Below, piece by piece: positions 24,495-34,512 of a DNA stretch of 64,000 bases. The notes below the pieces were generated by a model. That model was not told where the DNA came from. It made no database searches and saw nothing but the letters and a program-made list of their open reading frames with translations. The stretch is from Flavobacterium sp. SUN046 (GTDB taxonomy: Bacteria > Bacteroidota > Bacteroidia > Flavobacteriales > Flavobacteriaceae), in NCBI RefSeq assembly GCF_028867965.1, contig NZ_JAPQNT010000006.1, forward strand, positions 1-64,000, read 5' to 3'. Every line of letters begins with the position of its first letter. Position 1 is the stretch's first letter. The translations under genes were made by a program, and so were the position numbers.

Positions 24495-26260
24495 TTATAT
24501 ATCCAAATCAAATAGTTTCTTCAAAACCTCCAAATTAGGATTAATTTCATTTAATCTATTGTATTTATCTTGAGCTGTAAACGCCACTTTACTTTTTATT
24601 GCTTCATTTACAACGACATCAATAGTTATTTCATGATTGTGTAAATGACCACGCAAATAACCCAGAAGTTCTGGTTTTTCTCTATCAAAATCTATTTTAG
24701 AACCTTCATTTGGTAGTTCATATATAATTTTGTAACCATCTAGTTTTGGATCACTTATTCTCAACAACGATGACATTATCATCAAGCCTTTATCAGAAAG
24801 ACGTTGTGCATATTTAAACCAAAATTCTAACATTTCTGTTTCAGTGAATGAATTACTTGGTAAATGTTCGACAACTTTTTCAATACCTTTTTGAGTTTCT
24901 AACATTTCTTTTTTAGCACGAATACTTGCTAAAGATAAAGCGGAAACTTTTCCAGTTACGAGTTCAGAGTTGCGACTTTCAAGTTGGGATTTATGGGTTT
25001 CGGGTTCTTTAACATCAATTGAAGTTTTAATTTCATCAACAGAATTCGTACTATTTTCAACAGAACTTTCAACACGAATATCAGAACTAGAAACTGGTTC
25101 AACAGCCGGAATTTGTGATTTTAAACTTGGTGCTTCTTGAATAGAATAATCTTGTTTCTTAAAATAAGTTGGTGGAATTATAAAGTCAACTTTTTTTTTT
25201 CTCCATCAAAGTTGATAGAGCAAAGTTGCATTAAACAAAGTTCAACAAGTAATCGTTGATTTTGGGAAACTTTATATTTTAAATCACAATCATTAGCAAT
25301 TTCAATTCCTTTTAATAAAAAATCTTGACTACATTTTTGAGCTTGCTCGCCATATAATTTTTGAGCTTGTTCACCAGCTTCCAATAAAACTAAAGTTGCA
25401 GGATTTTTACAAACTAATAAATCTCTAAAATGAGAAGCCAATCCAGAAACAAAATGATGTCCGTCAAAACCTTTTGATAAAATATCATTATAGGTAACTA
25501 AAATTTGCGGAATATTATTTTCCAAAATCAAATCGGTTACCTTAATATAGGTTTCATAATCTAAAACATTCAAGTTTTCCGTAACTGCTTGGCGCGTTAA
25601 ATTAGTTCCGCAATACGAAACCACTCTATCAAAAATTGACAAAGCATCACGCATCGCACCATCCGCTTTTTGTGCAATAATGTGCAATGCATCATCTTCA
25701 AAAACTACACCTTGACTTGAAGCTACTTCTGCTAAATGTTCTTTAGCATCTTTAACTGTAATTCGTTTAAAATCGAATATCTGACAACGTGATAATATCG
25801 TTGGTAAAATTTTATGTTTTTCAGTAGTAGCTAAAATAAAAATAGCATGTTTTGGTGGTTCTTCCAAAGTTTTCAAAAAAGCATTGAAAGCCGAAGTTGA
25901 TAACATGTGAACCTCGTCAATAATATAGACTTTATACTGACCAGTTTGTGGTGGTATTCGAACTTGATCAATCAAACTACGAATATCATCAACTGAATTA
26001 TTTGAAGCTGCATCCAATTCAAAAACATTGAAAGCAAAATCTTCATTAGGATCATCATAACCAGGTTGGTTGATTTTTCGAGCTAAAATTCGTGCACAAG
26101 TAGTTTTTCCAACACCTCTCGGACCAGTAAATAATAGGGCAGAAGCCAAATGATTAGTTTCTATAGCATTCAACAGCGTATTAGTAATAGCTTGCTGACC
26201 AACAACATCTTTAAATGTTTGCGGACGGTATTTACGAGCTGATACTACAAATTGTTCCAT
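24495..26260 (-). CDS. dnaX: DNA polymerase III subunits tau (frameshifted) and gamma
   Basis: Clamp-loader ATPase. Frame 0 from the ATG at 26260 encodes 360 aa and stops at 25178: RKYRPQTFKDVVGQ, Walker A GPRGVGKTT, DEVHML Walker B, and the SRC sensor in ILSRCQIF. This is domains I-III, a gamma-like product. At A10 (25191-25200) a -1 shift (or one extra transcribed A) joins the open -1 frame, which runs without stop to 24495 and adds about 230 residues, including a Lys-rich linker and a C-terminal domain (KVSALSLASIRAKKEMLETQK onward). Tau would be about 588 aa, normal for Bacteroidetes. The in-frame A AAA AAG heptamer equals the E. coli dnaX slip site. No strong hairpin follows, so transcriptional slippage as in Thermus is the likelier mechanism. 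A homopolymer read error must be excluded. Confidence 0.88.
25187..25205 (-). promoter_or_regulatory. dnaX slippery sequence (A10 followed by G)
   Basis: GGAG then A10 then GTTG on the minus strand. Frame 0 reads GAA AAA AAA AAG TTG ACT TTA TAA, a stop three codons after the slip; the -1 frame reads AAA GTT GAC TTT and stays open to 24495. Confidence 0.8.
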
Positions 26261-26397
26261 AGAAATTTATTGGATTACAAATGTAGGTAAAAGTTTAAAA
26301 GTTTAAAAGTTTAGGTGTTTAAAAGTTCGAGAAATAATTCTAAAATAAAATTTTATATTGCTAACATATCTACTATCTAAAATCTAATATTAAATTC

Positions 26398-26405
26398 TAC
26401 CTTTG
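26398..26405 (+). promoter_or_regulatory. -7 promoter element of rnpB
   Basis: TACCTTTG matches TAnnTTTG and ends 4 bases before the P1 helix of the RNase P RNA. Confidence 0.6.
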
Positions 26406-26407
26406 CA

Positions 26408-26715
26408 CCGCAGACCGCCTTATCGCTGTTCAGAAATGAAAAGAGGAAAGTCCGGACACCAAAGAGTAGCATAGCGGATAACATCCGTCGTTCCGATTTA
26501 TCGGAAAAGGACAAGTGCAACAGAAAGTATGTACAGGTTAAGCTGTAGTGAAACCAGGTAAACTCTATGCGGTGAAATTTCAAGTATATCGACATTTAAG
26601 GATTACTCGTCCGTTGTCGAAGGGTAGAAAGATGGAACTTGTGAGCAATTGCAAGTCTAGATAAATGATAAGGCATCAATTTATTGGTGACAGAATCCGG
26701 CTTATAGGTCTGCTT
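26408..26715 (+). ncRNA. rnpB: RNase P RNA (bacterial type A)
   Basis: About 308 nt. P1 is formed by GCAGACC (26410-26416) and GGTCTGC (26707-26713). The universally conserved blocks are present: GAGGAAAGTCCGGACACC near the 5' end, CAGGGTGAAA-like CGGTGAAATTTC in the middle, GAAGGGTAGAAAGATG, and ACAGAATCCGGCTTATAGG at the 3' end. It is the catalytic RNA that matures tRNA 5' ends. A T-run (TTTTTT) follows P1 as terminator. It lies between dnaX and a convergent response regulator gene. Confidence 0.95.
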
Positions 26716-26717
26716 TT

Positions 26718-27404
26718 TTATAAAATTTTAAACTCCAATCCAACATTGCGAATACTTTCAATTGCAATTGTTTTGTCTTCTATTAAATATTTTCGGAGTT
26801 TACTGATAAAAACATCCATACTTCTTCCAGAAAAATAATCTTCGTTTTTCCAAACTGCTTTTAAAACTAATTCTCGTTTTACTAATTGATTTTTATGTTG
26901 GAAAAGAAAAAGTAATAAACAGGCTTCTTTTTCAGTAAGTTGCTGTGTTTTTTGATTGTATTTTAATTCAAAACGATTAGTATCAAAAATGTAAATCCCA
27001 ATTTGAATTTCGTTTGATAATGCTTCAATCGGATTTCTTTTTTGGGTTCGCTTTATAATATTTGATATTCTCAAAACCAATTCGTCGGCTTCAAATGGTT
27101 TTACAATATAATCATCAGCACCTAATTTTAATCCTTTAATTTTATCGTCATTTTGATTTCGAGCCGTTAAAAATACAAATGGAATTTCTGGATATAGTTC
27201 AATTATTTTTTCAGCTAAAGAAAATCCGTCTAACTTAGGCATCATTACATCCAAAACACAAATATCATACGTATTTTTCTGAATCAAATGCAAAGCTTCT
27301 TCGCCATCTTTAGCCCAATTCACACTAAAGTTTTGAAGTTCTAAATACTGTTTTAAAATGGCTCCAAAATCAAAATCATCTTCGGCTAAAAGTATTTTTT
27401 TCAT
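26718..27404 (-). CDS. OmpR-family response regulator
   Basis: 228 aa. Receiver domain with acidic pocket (AEDD, residues 7-10), phospho-acceptor Asp52 (VLDVMMP) and Lys in YIVKPF, followed by a winged-helix DNA-binding domain (SGRSMDVFISKLRKYL). The partner kinase gene lies upstream on the same strand across a 217-bp gap. The arrangement resembles Bacteroidetes RprX/RprY. Targets unknown. Its 3' end is only 3 bases from the rnpB end. Confidence 0.93.
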   Translation of the reverse strand: MKKILLAEDDFDFGAILKQYLELQNFSVNWAKDGEEALHLIQKNTYDICVLDVMMPKLDGFSLAEKIIELYPEIPFVFLTARNQNDDKIKGLKLGADDYIVKPFEADELVLRISNIIKRTQKRNPIEALSNEIQIGIYIFDTNRFELKYNQKTQQLTEKEACLLLFLFQHKNQLVKRELVLKAVWKNEDYFSGRSMDVFISKLRKYLIEDKTIAIESIRNVGLEFKIL

Positions 27405-27621
27405 TTGTACTATAATTTGCTTTGAAGTAGTTTTTTTAAAAAATTAATCTGTTAAGTGTAATTAATCAAAAATAATAATAAAATATATTTTTGAATAATA
27501 ACATGTTTCAATTAGAATTTCATTGTTAATCTGAGCTTGTCGAAGACCTTTTTTAAAATGTTTTATTTTTAAGAATTAATTTGTGAAAATTTGTGAAATT
27601 TGTGTTGAAAATTCATCTATT
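27405..27621. other. Intergenic region with degenerate simple repeats between kinase and regulator
   Basis: 217 bases without a gene. It holds AT-rich sequence, an AATCTGAGCTTGTCGAAGACC segment of the kind scattered in flavobacterial genomes (27529-27549), and a TTTGTGAAAATTTGTGAAATTTGTG short tandem repeat (27580-27604). No clear promoter for the regulator is visible. Confidence 0.5.
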
Positions 27622-28974
27622 TTAAACTGATGGAATACTAATTGTAAATAAAGCACCTTTTCCTAAATCGCTAACGACTTTTATCGAACCTTTGTGGGCT
27701 TTTAAAATTTGGTCAACATAATATAATCCCAACCCAAGTCCTTTTGTATTGTGTAAATTTCCTTGTTCTACTCTATAAAATTTTTCAAAAAGTAGTGGTT
27801 GTTTACTTTTCGGAATTCCAATACCATCATCTTGAATTCCAATTGTGAAAATTGAATTTTCTAATGTAGTTTTGATACTAATGTTTTGACAGCCATATTT
27901 TACAGCATTTTCTAAAACATTAGTAATTGCAGTAGTTAAATGAAATTTATCTAGTAACAAAATGATTTCAGATTGCATAATTTCAGGTTGAATTTTTACA
28001 TTCGGATAAGCCAATTCAAAATCAGATATAATTGTTTTTACTAACAAATTAGGTTGTACTTTTTCTTTTTGCAACTCAATTTCTTCAATCCCAAGAGAAT
28101 TACTCATAACTTGATCCACAAGATTTTGCAAACGAGTATTTTGACGGTTTATAGTTTCCAAAATCGAATGAAATAATTCAGGATTTTCTTGAACTTCTTT
28201 GCGTTCTAATATTTTGGTAGAAACCGATAATGTTGTTAATGGTGTTTTTAATTCGTGTGTAATGTTGTTGATGAAATCGGTTTTTACATCACTTACTTTT
28301 TTCTGTTTGATTAAAGCACGAATAGCAATAACAAATAGTGTAATCAAAATCAAAATTGAAACAACCGATAAAATCAAAATGGTTGCCATGCGTTGTAAAA
28401 TGATTTGTTCCCAATTTTTTACGGAAACAAATAAGGTTTCTTCTGTCAACAGTTTGTAATTGGAAGTTCCGATAGAAGTACCAACATAATTTCTAACCGA
28501 AAAAGCATTGTCTAACGAAGCTAAATTTCCGTACAAAATGTTTCCTATAATAGGTTTTTCAGAGAAAATAGTATCTGCTTTTTGTTGCGAATTAAACACA
28601 ATAAACTTATTGGTTACAACAGCAAAATCGATTTGATTTTTAGGAAATTCAAGATTAATTTTTCTAAGCAAAAGTTGCGTTAAAACAGAACGATAAGGAT
28701 TGGTATGCAACCGACTTTTAAGTTGACTTTTGAAGTTTTTATCTTTGATGTAATTACTCAGCAACCGATTGTAATAAATATCTTTACTATTCATCACAGT
28801 TGAATCTATATCGGTAAAATCGTTGGTTATTTTAGATATTTTTTCTTTTACTTCAATATGAAATTGCTCTACTTTATAATCATATGAAGTTTTAACCAAA
28901 TAATATTGCATTGCAATAAGTGCAACCAAAACTACTGATGAAAACCCGATTAAAAGATTGATTTTTTGTTTCAT
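27622..28974 (-). CDS. Two-component sensor histidine kinase
   Basis: 450 aa, inner membrane. TM1 (about 6-27) and TM2 (about 196-220) enclose a periplasmic sensor domain of roughly 170 aa that I do not recognise. HisKA has NNITHELKTPL with His240, followed by the N-box (NVLENAVKYG), G1 (DDGIGI), F-box (FEKFYRV) and G2 (GLGLGLYYV). Partner of the OmpR-type regulator downstream on the same strand. The overall plan matches RprX-type kinases of Bacteroidetes. Confidence 0.93.
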   Translation of the reverse strand: MKQKINLLIGFSSVVLVALIAMQYYLVKTSYDYKVEQFHIEVKEKISKITNDFTDIDSTVMNSKDIYYNRLLSNYIKDKNFKSQLKSRLHTNPYRSVLTQLLLRKINLEFPKNQIDFAVVTNKFIVFNSQQKADTIFSEKPIIGNILYGNLASLDNAFSVRNYVGTSIGTSNYKLLTEETLFVSVKNWEQIILQRMATILILSVVSILILITLFVIAIRALIKQKKVSDVKTDFINNITHELKTPLTTLSVSTKILERKEVQENPELFHSILETINRQNTRLQNLVDQVMSNSLGIEEIELQKEKVQPNLLVKTIISDFELAYPNVKIQPEIMQSEIILLLDKFHLTTAITNVLENAVKYGCQNISIKTTLENSIFTIGIQDDGIGIPKSKQPLLFEKFYRVEQGNLHNTKGLGLGLYYVDQILKAHKGSIKVVSDLGKGALFTISIPSV

Positions 28975-29047
28975 TTTAGAAATTCAATGCTCCAAAAATA
29001 AGTCAATTATTCTAAAATGATGATTTTGAACTTGTATTAACTTTCAA

Positions 29048-29629
29048 TTAACTTTCATTTTCATCTTCATCTTCAGTTTCCTTATCATCGCCTTCAAATT
29101 CAAAAAACGTAAAAACCGAACCACCATAATTCTTCTGAAACGAATAATTAGTCATGTGATTTAATTTAGTATGTTTGGAATGTTCCATAATCATCATTCC
29201 TTCTTCATCTAAAAGTTCATTTTCAAAAACCAATTCGATTAATTTTTCAAATTCTTTTTGCTCAATTCCATAAGGCGGATCGGCAAAAATAATATCATAA
29301 CTGGCTTTGTGTTTTTCTAAAAACTTGAAAACATCACTTTTAATTGCTGTGATATTTAAATCGAATTCTTTGGCCGTTTTCTTAATGAAATTTACACAAC
29401 CCATATCGCCATCAATGCACGTCATGCTTTCGCAACCGCGTGAACCAAATTCATAACTGATATTTCCGGTTCCAGAAAATAAATCTAAAACTTTCAATTC
29501 TGAAAAGTTAAAATGATTATTCAAAACATTAAACAAGGCTTCTTTACTCATATCGGTCGTTGGACGCACCGGAAGATTTTTGGGTGCAGTAATTCGTCTG
29601 CCTTTGTATTTACCAGAGATTATTCTCAC
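29048..29629 (-). CDS. rsmD: 16S rRNA (guanine966-N2)-methyltransferase
   Basis: 193 aa. Rossmann methyltransferase with the RsmD N-terminus MRIISGKYKGRRI, SAM-binding LDLFSGTG (48-55) and catalytic DPPY (117-120). Methylates G966 in the small subunit. A strongly acidic tail (DDKETEDEDENES) is extra compared with typical members. The start overlaps the DUF3822 stop by 4 bases (translational coupling). Confidence 0.95.
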   Translation of the reverse strand: MRIISGKYKGRRITAPKNLPVRPTTDMSKEALFNVLNNHFNFSELKVLDLFSGTGNISYEFGSRGCESMTCIDGDMGCVNFIKKTAKEFDLNITAIKSDVFKFLEKHKASYDIIFADPPYGIEQKEFEKLIELVFENELLDEEGMMIMEHSKHTKLNHMTNYSFQKNYGGSVFTFFEFEGDDKETEDEDENES

Positions 29630-30432
29630 GAGTTTAGTAGTATAAAGTGTTCACGGTTTTCTTTTTCTGTGAACGAATTTTTAAAATCTGATACATCTAA
29701 CAACGAAATATTTCGGATGTATTTATAGGCTATTTTATAAAAAGCATCTTGTTCATTTATGCTTCCTAATAATTCTAATTTGAAATTTTCAGGATTTAAT
29801 TGCAATTGTTCGGCAGTAAAAAGTAGGTAGTAAATAAAATCTTCGGGTGTTTTATAATCAAATGAATTGTACAAATGCAACTTCTGATTTTGAACCACAA
29901 TAATCTCAAAATGACTTTCACTAACATGAACAAACATCTTGCGTTCTTCGTTATTTTTAGATAAATCTAACAATTTAGAAACCAAAACTGTATTAGAATG
30001 TTTGTAATCAAACGAACCAAATTGATCAATAAAAAAATTATTCATATTCACATACGGAATGTAAACATTGTTCATTTCATATTTTATCAATTCATCAAAT
30101 GTAAAAAAATCGGTTTCAAAAACTTTGGTATTGTATTGCAAATAACTTCCTAAAAACTCTTCGTCAAATAAAGCTGTTGGCACAAATGCACAAAGGTTAT
30201 TGCTGTGAAGCACCACAATTTCATCGTAATGATGACGCAATTCAGGATTTTGATGAAAAACCGAAGCAAACAAATCTTCAATCTTAGCACTACGCTGAAA
30301 ACTATCAAAATGAATGTTTTGAAGTACAACTGGAGTATTGCTTAATGTATCACAAACACAAAAAGATAATCCATTTAAGGAAACTTGAAGTGTAAGTTTT
30401 TTATAAGTTTTGTCGGTAATACTTGTAGTCAT
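29626..30432 (-). CDS. DUF3822-family protein
   Basis: 268 aa from the ATG at 30432 (MTTSITDKTYKKLTLQVSLNGLSF); the open frame extends 23 codons more but homologues begin here. DUF3822 is a Bacteroidetes family found directly upstream of rsmD, with an actin-like-ATPase-type beta pattern but no clear nucleotide motif by eye. Function unknown. ATGA overlap with rsmD implies co-translation. Confidence 0.82.
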   Translation of the reverse strand: MTTSITDKTYKKLTLQVSLNGLSFCVCDTLSNTPVVLQNIHFDSFQRSAKIEDLFASVFHQNPELRHHYDEIVVLHSNNLCAFVPTALFDEEFLGSYLQYNTKVFETDFFTFDELIKYEMNNVYIPYVNMNNFFIDQFGSFDYKHSNTVLVSKLLDLSKNNEERKMFVHVSESHFEIIVVQNQKLHLYNSFDYKTPEDFIYYLLFTAEQLQLNPENFKLELLGSINEQDAFYKIAYKYIRNISLLDVSDFKNSFTEKENREHFILLNS

Positions 30433-30641
30433 TGATTGTTTTTTAATCTTGGCAAACTTACGAAGAAAAAGCGCAATGACAATATCAAAAATCAACTTCA
30501 AAATTCAATATGAAATAGAATATTTAAGTTTTAGAATTGATTTTGATTTTTTATTATTAAAATTGAATAGGAAACATTTATCTTTACATGTAATATTTAA
30601 TTTTTAAAATTGCTATTGATTTTTGAAGTTGAAATTGATTT

Positions 30642-32066
30642 TTGCCATTGAAAAACCTCTATTCTATTTTATCCAAAAGTTTTCCGTTTAATCCAACCAT
30701 TAAACAAGAATCCTTCTTTCAAAAAATCGCCACGTTTATTGAAAGCAACGATAACGAATCTATTTTTGTACTAAAAGGATACGCCGGAACCGGAAAAACC
30801 ACCGTAATTTCAACAATTGTAAACAACCTTATTGAAATCAACAAAAAATATGTATTGCTTGCGCCAACAGGTCGCGCTGCCAAAGTAATTTCCAATTATT
30901 CGCAAAAACCAGCTTTTACGATTCATAAGAAAATTTATTTTCCGAAGAAGTCGAGTGGTGGTGGAGTAGCTTTTACAATGCAACAAAACAAACACAAAAA
31001 CACAATTTTTATAATCGATGAAGCATCGATGATTTCGGATGTTGCTGCCGAAAGTAAAATGTATGAAAATGGAAGTTTATTAGATGATTTAATTTCCTAT
31101 ATCTATAGTGGAACCAATTGTAAAATGATACTTCTTGGCGATACTGCTCAATTGCCACCAGTAAACTTAGACATTTCTCCAGCGTTAAACACCGATTCTT
31201 TAGAACTCAATTACAACAAAAAAGTAGATTGGATTGAGTTCGATGAAGTCATGCGTCAAGAAGAAAAATCAGGAATTTTATATAACGCCACCGAATTAAG
31301 AGAATTATTAAAAGACACTTTCATTACCGATTTTCAATTCAAATTACGAGGTTTCAAAGACATTATCCGATTAACTGATGGTTACGATATTCAAGATGCA
31401 ATCAATCAAGCATATAGCAATTATTCTATAGAAGATACCGCATTTATTGTGCGTTCCAACAAAAGAGCCAATCAATACAACGAGCAAATTAGAACCAAAA
31501 TACTTGATAAAGAAAGCGATTTATCTACAGGTGATTTCTTGATGGTTGTGAAGAACAATTACTTTTGGCTAAAAGAAAAAGATGATGCCGGTTTCATTGC
31601 AAATGGTGATATTATTGAAGTTCTAGAAATTTATAGTTTCAAAGAATTGTACGGATTTAATTTTGCCAAAGTCAAAATACGAATGGTCGATTATCCCAAC
31701 CAAATTCCGTTTGAAACCGTTTTGATTTTAGATACTATAAAAAGCGAATCACCATCATTAACCTACGAACAATCTAATAAATTGTATGAAGAAGTGATGA
31801 AAGATTACGAACATTTAACCACTAAATACGCTAAATTCCAAAAAGTAAAAGAGAATGAATTTTTTAACGGATTGCAAGTGAAATTCTCTTACGCCATAAC
31901 GTGTCATAAATCTCAAGGCGGACAATGGAACACCGTTTTTGTAGAGCAACCTTATTTGCCTGAAGGAATTGATAGAGATTATGTGCGTTGGTTATACACA
32001 GCAATCACCAGAGCAAAAGACCGATTGTATTTGATTGGTTTTAAAGAGGATTGCTTTGAAGAATAG
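30642..32066 (+). CDS. RecD-like superfamily 1 DNA helicase
   Basis: 474 aa. Walker A GYAGTGKTT (46-54), Walker B DEASM, LLGDTAQLPPV (motif III), and the C-terminal UvrD-like part with YAITCHKSQGGQW (motif V) and YTAITRAKDRLYLIG (motif VI). This resembles Dda/RecD2-type helicases acting 5' to 3'; no RecB or RecC genes are nearby. No ATG exists near the conserved start: TTG at 30642 (or TTG at 30648) must be used. The gap before it has repeated TTGATTTTTGAAGTTGA-like tracts. Divergent from DUF3822. Confidence 0.9.
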   Translation: MPLKNLYSILSKSFPFNPTIKQESFFQKIATFIESNDNESIFVLKGYAGTGKTTVISTIVNNLIEINKKYVLLAPTGRAAKVISNYSQKPAFTIHKKIYFPKKSSGGGVAFTMQQNKHKNTIFIIDEASMISDVAAESKMYENGSLLDDLISYIYSGTNCKMILLGDTAQLPPVNLDISPALNTDSLELNYNKKVDWIEFDEVMRQEEKSGILYNATELRELLKDTFITDFQFKLRGFKDIIRLTDGYDIQDAINQAYSNYSIEDTAFIVRSNKRANQYNEQIRTKILDKESDLSTGDFLMVVKNNYFWLKEKDDAGFIANGDIIEVLEIYSFKELYGFNFAKVKIRMVDYPNQIPFETVLILDTIKSESPSLTYEQSNKLYEEVMKDYEHLTTKYAKFQKVKENEFFNGLQVKFSYAITCHKSQGGQWNTVFVEQPYLPEGIDRDYVRWLYTAITRAKDRLYLIGFKEDCFEE

Positions 32067-32108
32067 TTTGGAAATAATGTATATTAACTAATCGTAAAGT
32101 AATTTGAG

Positions 32109-32579
32109 ATGTTTTTAAAAATAGTAGTAGCTTTTTTATTTTCTTTAACTGTTTATGCTCAGCAAAATGAGAAACCTTATCCTTTCATGAGTGAAAGTGA
32201 AATTTGGCTTAATAACTATAGAAATTTAAAAAGCGACTCGGAACGATTAGTAGAAATAAAGAAAAAAATAGTTTTAGACACACTTTATTACAATTATAAA
32301 GATAGATTAATTTTAGATAATCCAAGAAATCCAGAAAAGCATATTTGTAAAACATTATTTTATTTAAAACACGACAAAGATTTTATTGATTTAGATTTAT
32401 TAGAAAATCCAAAATTGATCAACTTTATTAAAAACCTAAAATTAAAAAATATTGAAACAATAGAACTTCTTGAAAACACTAAAAATGCAATTTATTTTGG
32501 GTCTAATGGTATGTGTGGAGTAATAATATTAGAATGTAGTGAAAAATTTATGACAAAGTTTCAGAAAAAAATTAAATAA
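32109..32579 (+). CDS. Small exported protein, unknown function
   Basis: 156 aa with signal peptide (MFLKIVVAFLFSLTVYAQ). The mature part is charged and helical, with two Cys (NPEKHICKT and NGMCGVIILECSEKF give three in total), which might form a disulphide in the periplasm. No family recognised. It starts 42 bases after the helicase stop, so it may be co-transcribed by chance. Confidence 0.7.
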   Translation: MFLKIVVAFLFSLTVYAQQNEKPYPFMSESEIWLNNYRNLKSDSERLVEIKKKIVLDTLYYNYKDRLILDNPRNPEKHICKTLFYLKHDKDFIDLDLLENPKLINFIKNLKLKNIETIELLENTKNAIYFGSNGMCGVIILECSEKFMTKFQKKIK

Positions 32580-32667
32580 ATATCGTTGTATAATTAAATA
32601 TAATTTTTAACATTATTTTAAATTATAATAAAATACCTTTGATCAATAAATTTTATACCTCTTAATT

Positions 32668-34035
32668 ATGTTCGAAAATTGCAAAAGAATCATTACAATA
32701 ATTATACTAATCTTTTTATTACAAAGTTGTAGTAAATCAGATGATGTTGCAGCTACAATTACGCCATCTCCAACACCAACACCTACTGATAATTTTGTGC
32801 CAGTTGCTACCGCCGATGTGGTCATGTATGAAATTAATCCTTTGTCGTTTAGTTCAAGTAAAAATATTCAAGGAATAATTAATAGATTAGATAATATTAA
32901 AGCTTTGGGCGTTAACACTATCTGGATTATGCCTATTTATCCTGTTGGTGTTGCCAATTCGTTTGGTTCGCCTTATTGTGTCAAAGATTATACATCAATC
33001 AAAACCAGCTACGGAACATTACAAGATTTAAAAAACCTTGTTACGCAAGCACATGCTAAAAATATTGCCGTTATTTTAGATTGGGTTGCTAACCACACTT
33101 CTTGGGATAATCAATGGATTTATAGTAATCCGAGTTGGTATACTCACAACAGTAGTGGTCAAATTATAAGTCCGGCTGGTACAAATTGGAATGACGTTGC
33201 CGATTTAGATTATACCAATTCAGCCATGAGATTGGCTATGATTGACGCAATGAAATATTGGGTAACCAATGCCAATGTAGACGGTTTTAGATGCGATGCT
33301 GCCGATTTTGTTCCGTATGATTTTTGGTTGCAAGCAAATACTGCTTTAAATGCAATTCCGAACAAACACTTAATTCTATTAGCCGAAGGAAGTCGCGCTG
33401 ATCATTTTACAGCTGGTTTTCAAATGAATTTTGCTTGGGATTATTTAGGTGGCGTTAAAAATGTTTTTGGAACAAGTCAAACACCAGTTAGCAATTTATT
33501 TACTACCAATACATCAGAATACGCTGTAGTTCCATCAGGAAAACAAAAACTACGTTTTACAACCAATCATGATGAATCTAATAATGCTACGCCAATATCA
33601 GTTTATGGAAGTAAAAGCGGTGCTTTGGCGGCATCTGTAATTACAACCTTTTTACAAGGAGTTCCATTATTATATTGTGGCCAAGAAGTTGGTGTAAGTT
33701 CAACATCTACTTATAACGGAACCAATACTATAGATTGGACTGCAAATAGTGATATGCTTAGTGCTTATCAAAATTTATTTACTTTTTATAATGCTTCAAC
33801 AACTGCTAGAACAGGAAGTTTAACAACTTATCCTGATACTAATGTAGCCGTTTTTCTTAAAAGCACAGCATCTGAACAAGTTTTAGTAATTGTAAATTCT
33901 AGAGCAACTGCACAGAATTTAACGGTTCCTTCTGCCTTACAAGGAAATTGGACTAATGCATTAACTGGTGATTCTGTATCACTTTCAGGAACACTATCGT
34001 TTAGTGCATTTCAATATTTAATTGTAAAGAAATAA
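32668..34035 (+). CDS. Alpha-amylase-family (GH13) lipoprotein
   Basis: 455 aa. Lipobox LLQSC (Cys21), Thr/Pro-rich linker (TPSPTPTPT), then the (beta/alpha)8 barrel: DWVANH (138-143), nucleophile Asp210 in GFRCDAAD, acid Glu240 in LAEGSR, and TTNHDES, with a C-terminal beta domain. Cleaves alpha-1,4-glucans at the cell surface or in the periplasm. No Sus-type transporter is adjacent, so it works alone or with distant partners. Start ATG at 32668. Confidence 0.92.
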   Translation: MFENCKRIITIIILIFLLQSCSKSDDVAATITPSPTPTPTDNFVPVATADVVMYEINPLSFSSSKNIQGIINRLDNIKALGVNTIWIMPIYPVGVANSFGSPYCVKDYTSIKTSYGTLQDLKNLVTQAHAKNIAVILDWVANHTSWDNQWIYSNPSWYTHNSSGQIISPAGTNWNDVADLDYTNSAMRLAMIDAMKYWVTNANVDGFRCDAADFVPYDFWLQANTALNAIPNKHLILLAEGSRADHFTAGFQMNFAWDYLGGVKNVFGTSQTPVSNLFTTNTSEYAVVPSGKQKLRFTTNHDESNNATPISVYGSKSGALAASVITTFLQGVPLLYCGQEVGVSSTSTYNGTNTIDWTANSDMLSAYQNLFTFYNASTTARTGSLTTYPDTNVAVFLKSTASEQVLVIVNSRATAQNLTVPSALQGNWTNALTGDSVSLSGTLSFSAFQYLIVKK

Positions 34036-34071
34036 TTTCTATATTTGAATAAACAATAAAATTCAACCAAT

Positions 34072-34503
34072 ATGGCACAAGTAAATCCCTACTTAATTTT
34101 CAACGGCAATTGCGAAGCCGCATTTAATTTATATAAATCGGTTTTTGGTGGTGAGTTTCCGTATATAGGAAGATTTGGAGAAATGCCTCCAACTGAAGGA
34201 CAACCCGAACTTCCAGAAAATGAAAAAGATAGAATTATGCATGTTTCATTACCAATTGGCGGTACAATTTTAATGGGTAGCGATACTAATTCACAAGCAG
34301 GCGATGTAAAAGTAGGCGATAATGTTTCTATTTCAATCAATGCAGAAACTAGAGCCGAAGCCGATAAATTATTCAACGGACTTTCTAATGACGGCGAAAT
34401 AAAAATGCCTATGCAAGATACTTTTTGGGGTGCTTATTTTGGAATGTTTATTGACAAATTTGGAATTCATTGGATGATAAATTTTGATGAAGTTCCAAAT
34501 TAA
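34072..34503 (+). CDS. VOC-superfamily PhnB-like protein
   Basis: 143 aa. Glyoxalase/bleomycin-resistance fold of the PhnB type: PYLIFNGNCEAAFNLYKSVFGGE, HVSLPIGGTILMGSD and WGAYFGMFIDKFGIHWMINF. Most such proteins are uncharacterised small-molecule binding or isomerising enzymes. It has no informative neighbours. Confidence 0.9.
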   Translation: MAQVNPYLIFNGNCEAAFNLYKSVFGGEFPYIGRFGEMPPTEGQPELPENEKDRIMHVSLPIGGTILMGSDTNSQAGDVKVGDNVSISINAETRAEADKLFNGLSNDGEIKMPMQDTFWGAYFGMFIDKFGIHWMINFDEVPN

Positions 34504-34512
34504 AAATATCTA

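Noticed and set aside
24495..24905. Separate small gene downstream of dnaX
   Set aside because: The same frame is open from the A10 run at 25190, and the peptide continues the dnaX linker, so it is the tau-specific end rather than its own gene.
26377..26595. 72-aa minus-strand ORF
   Set aside because: It lies inside the RNase P RNA gene on the other strand; the conserved rnpB blocks explain the sequence.
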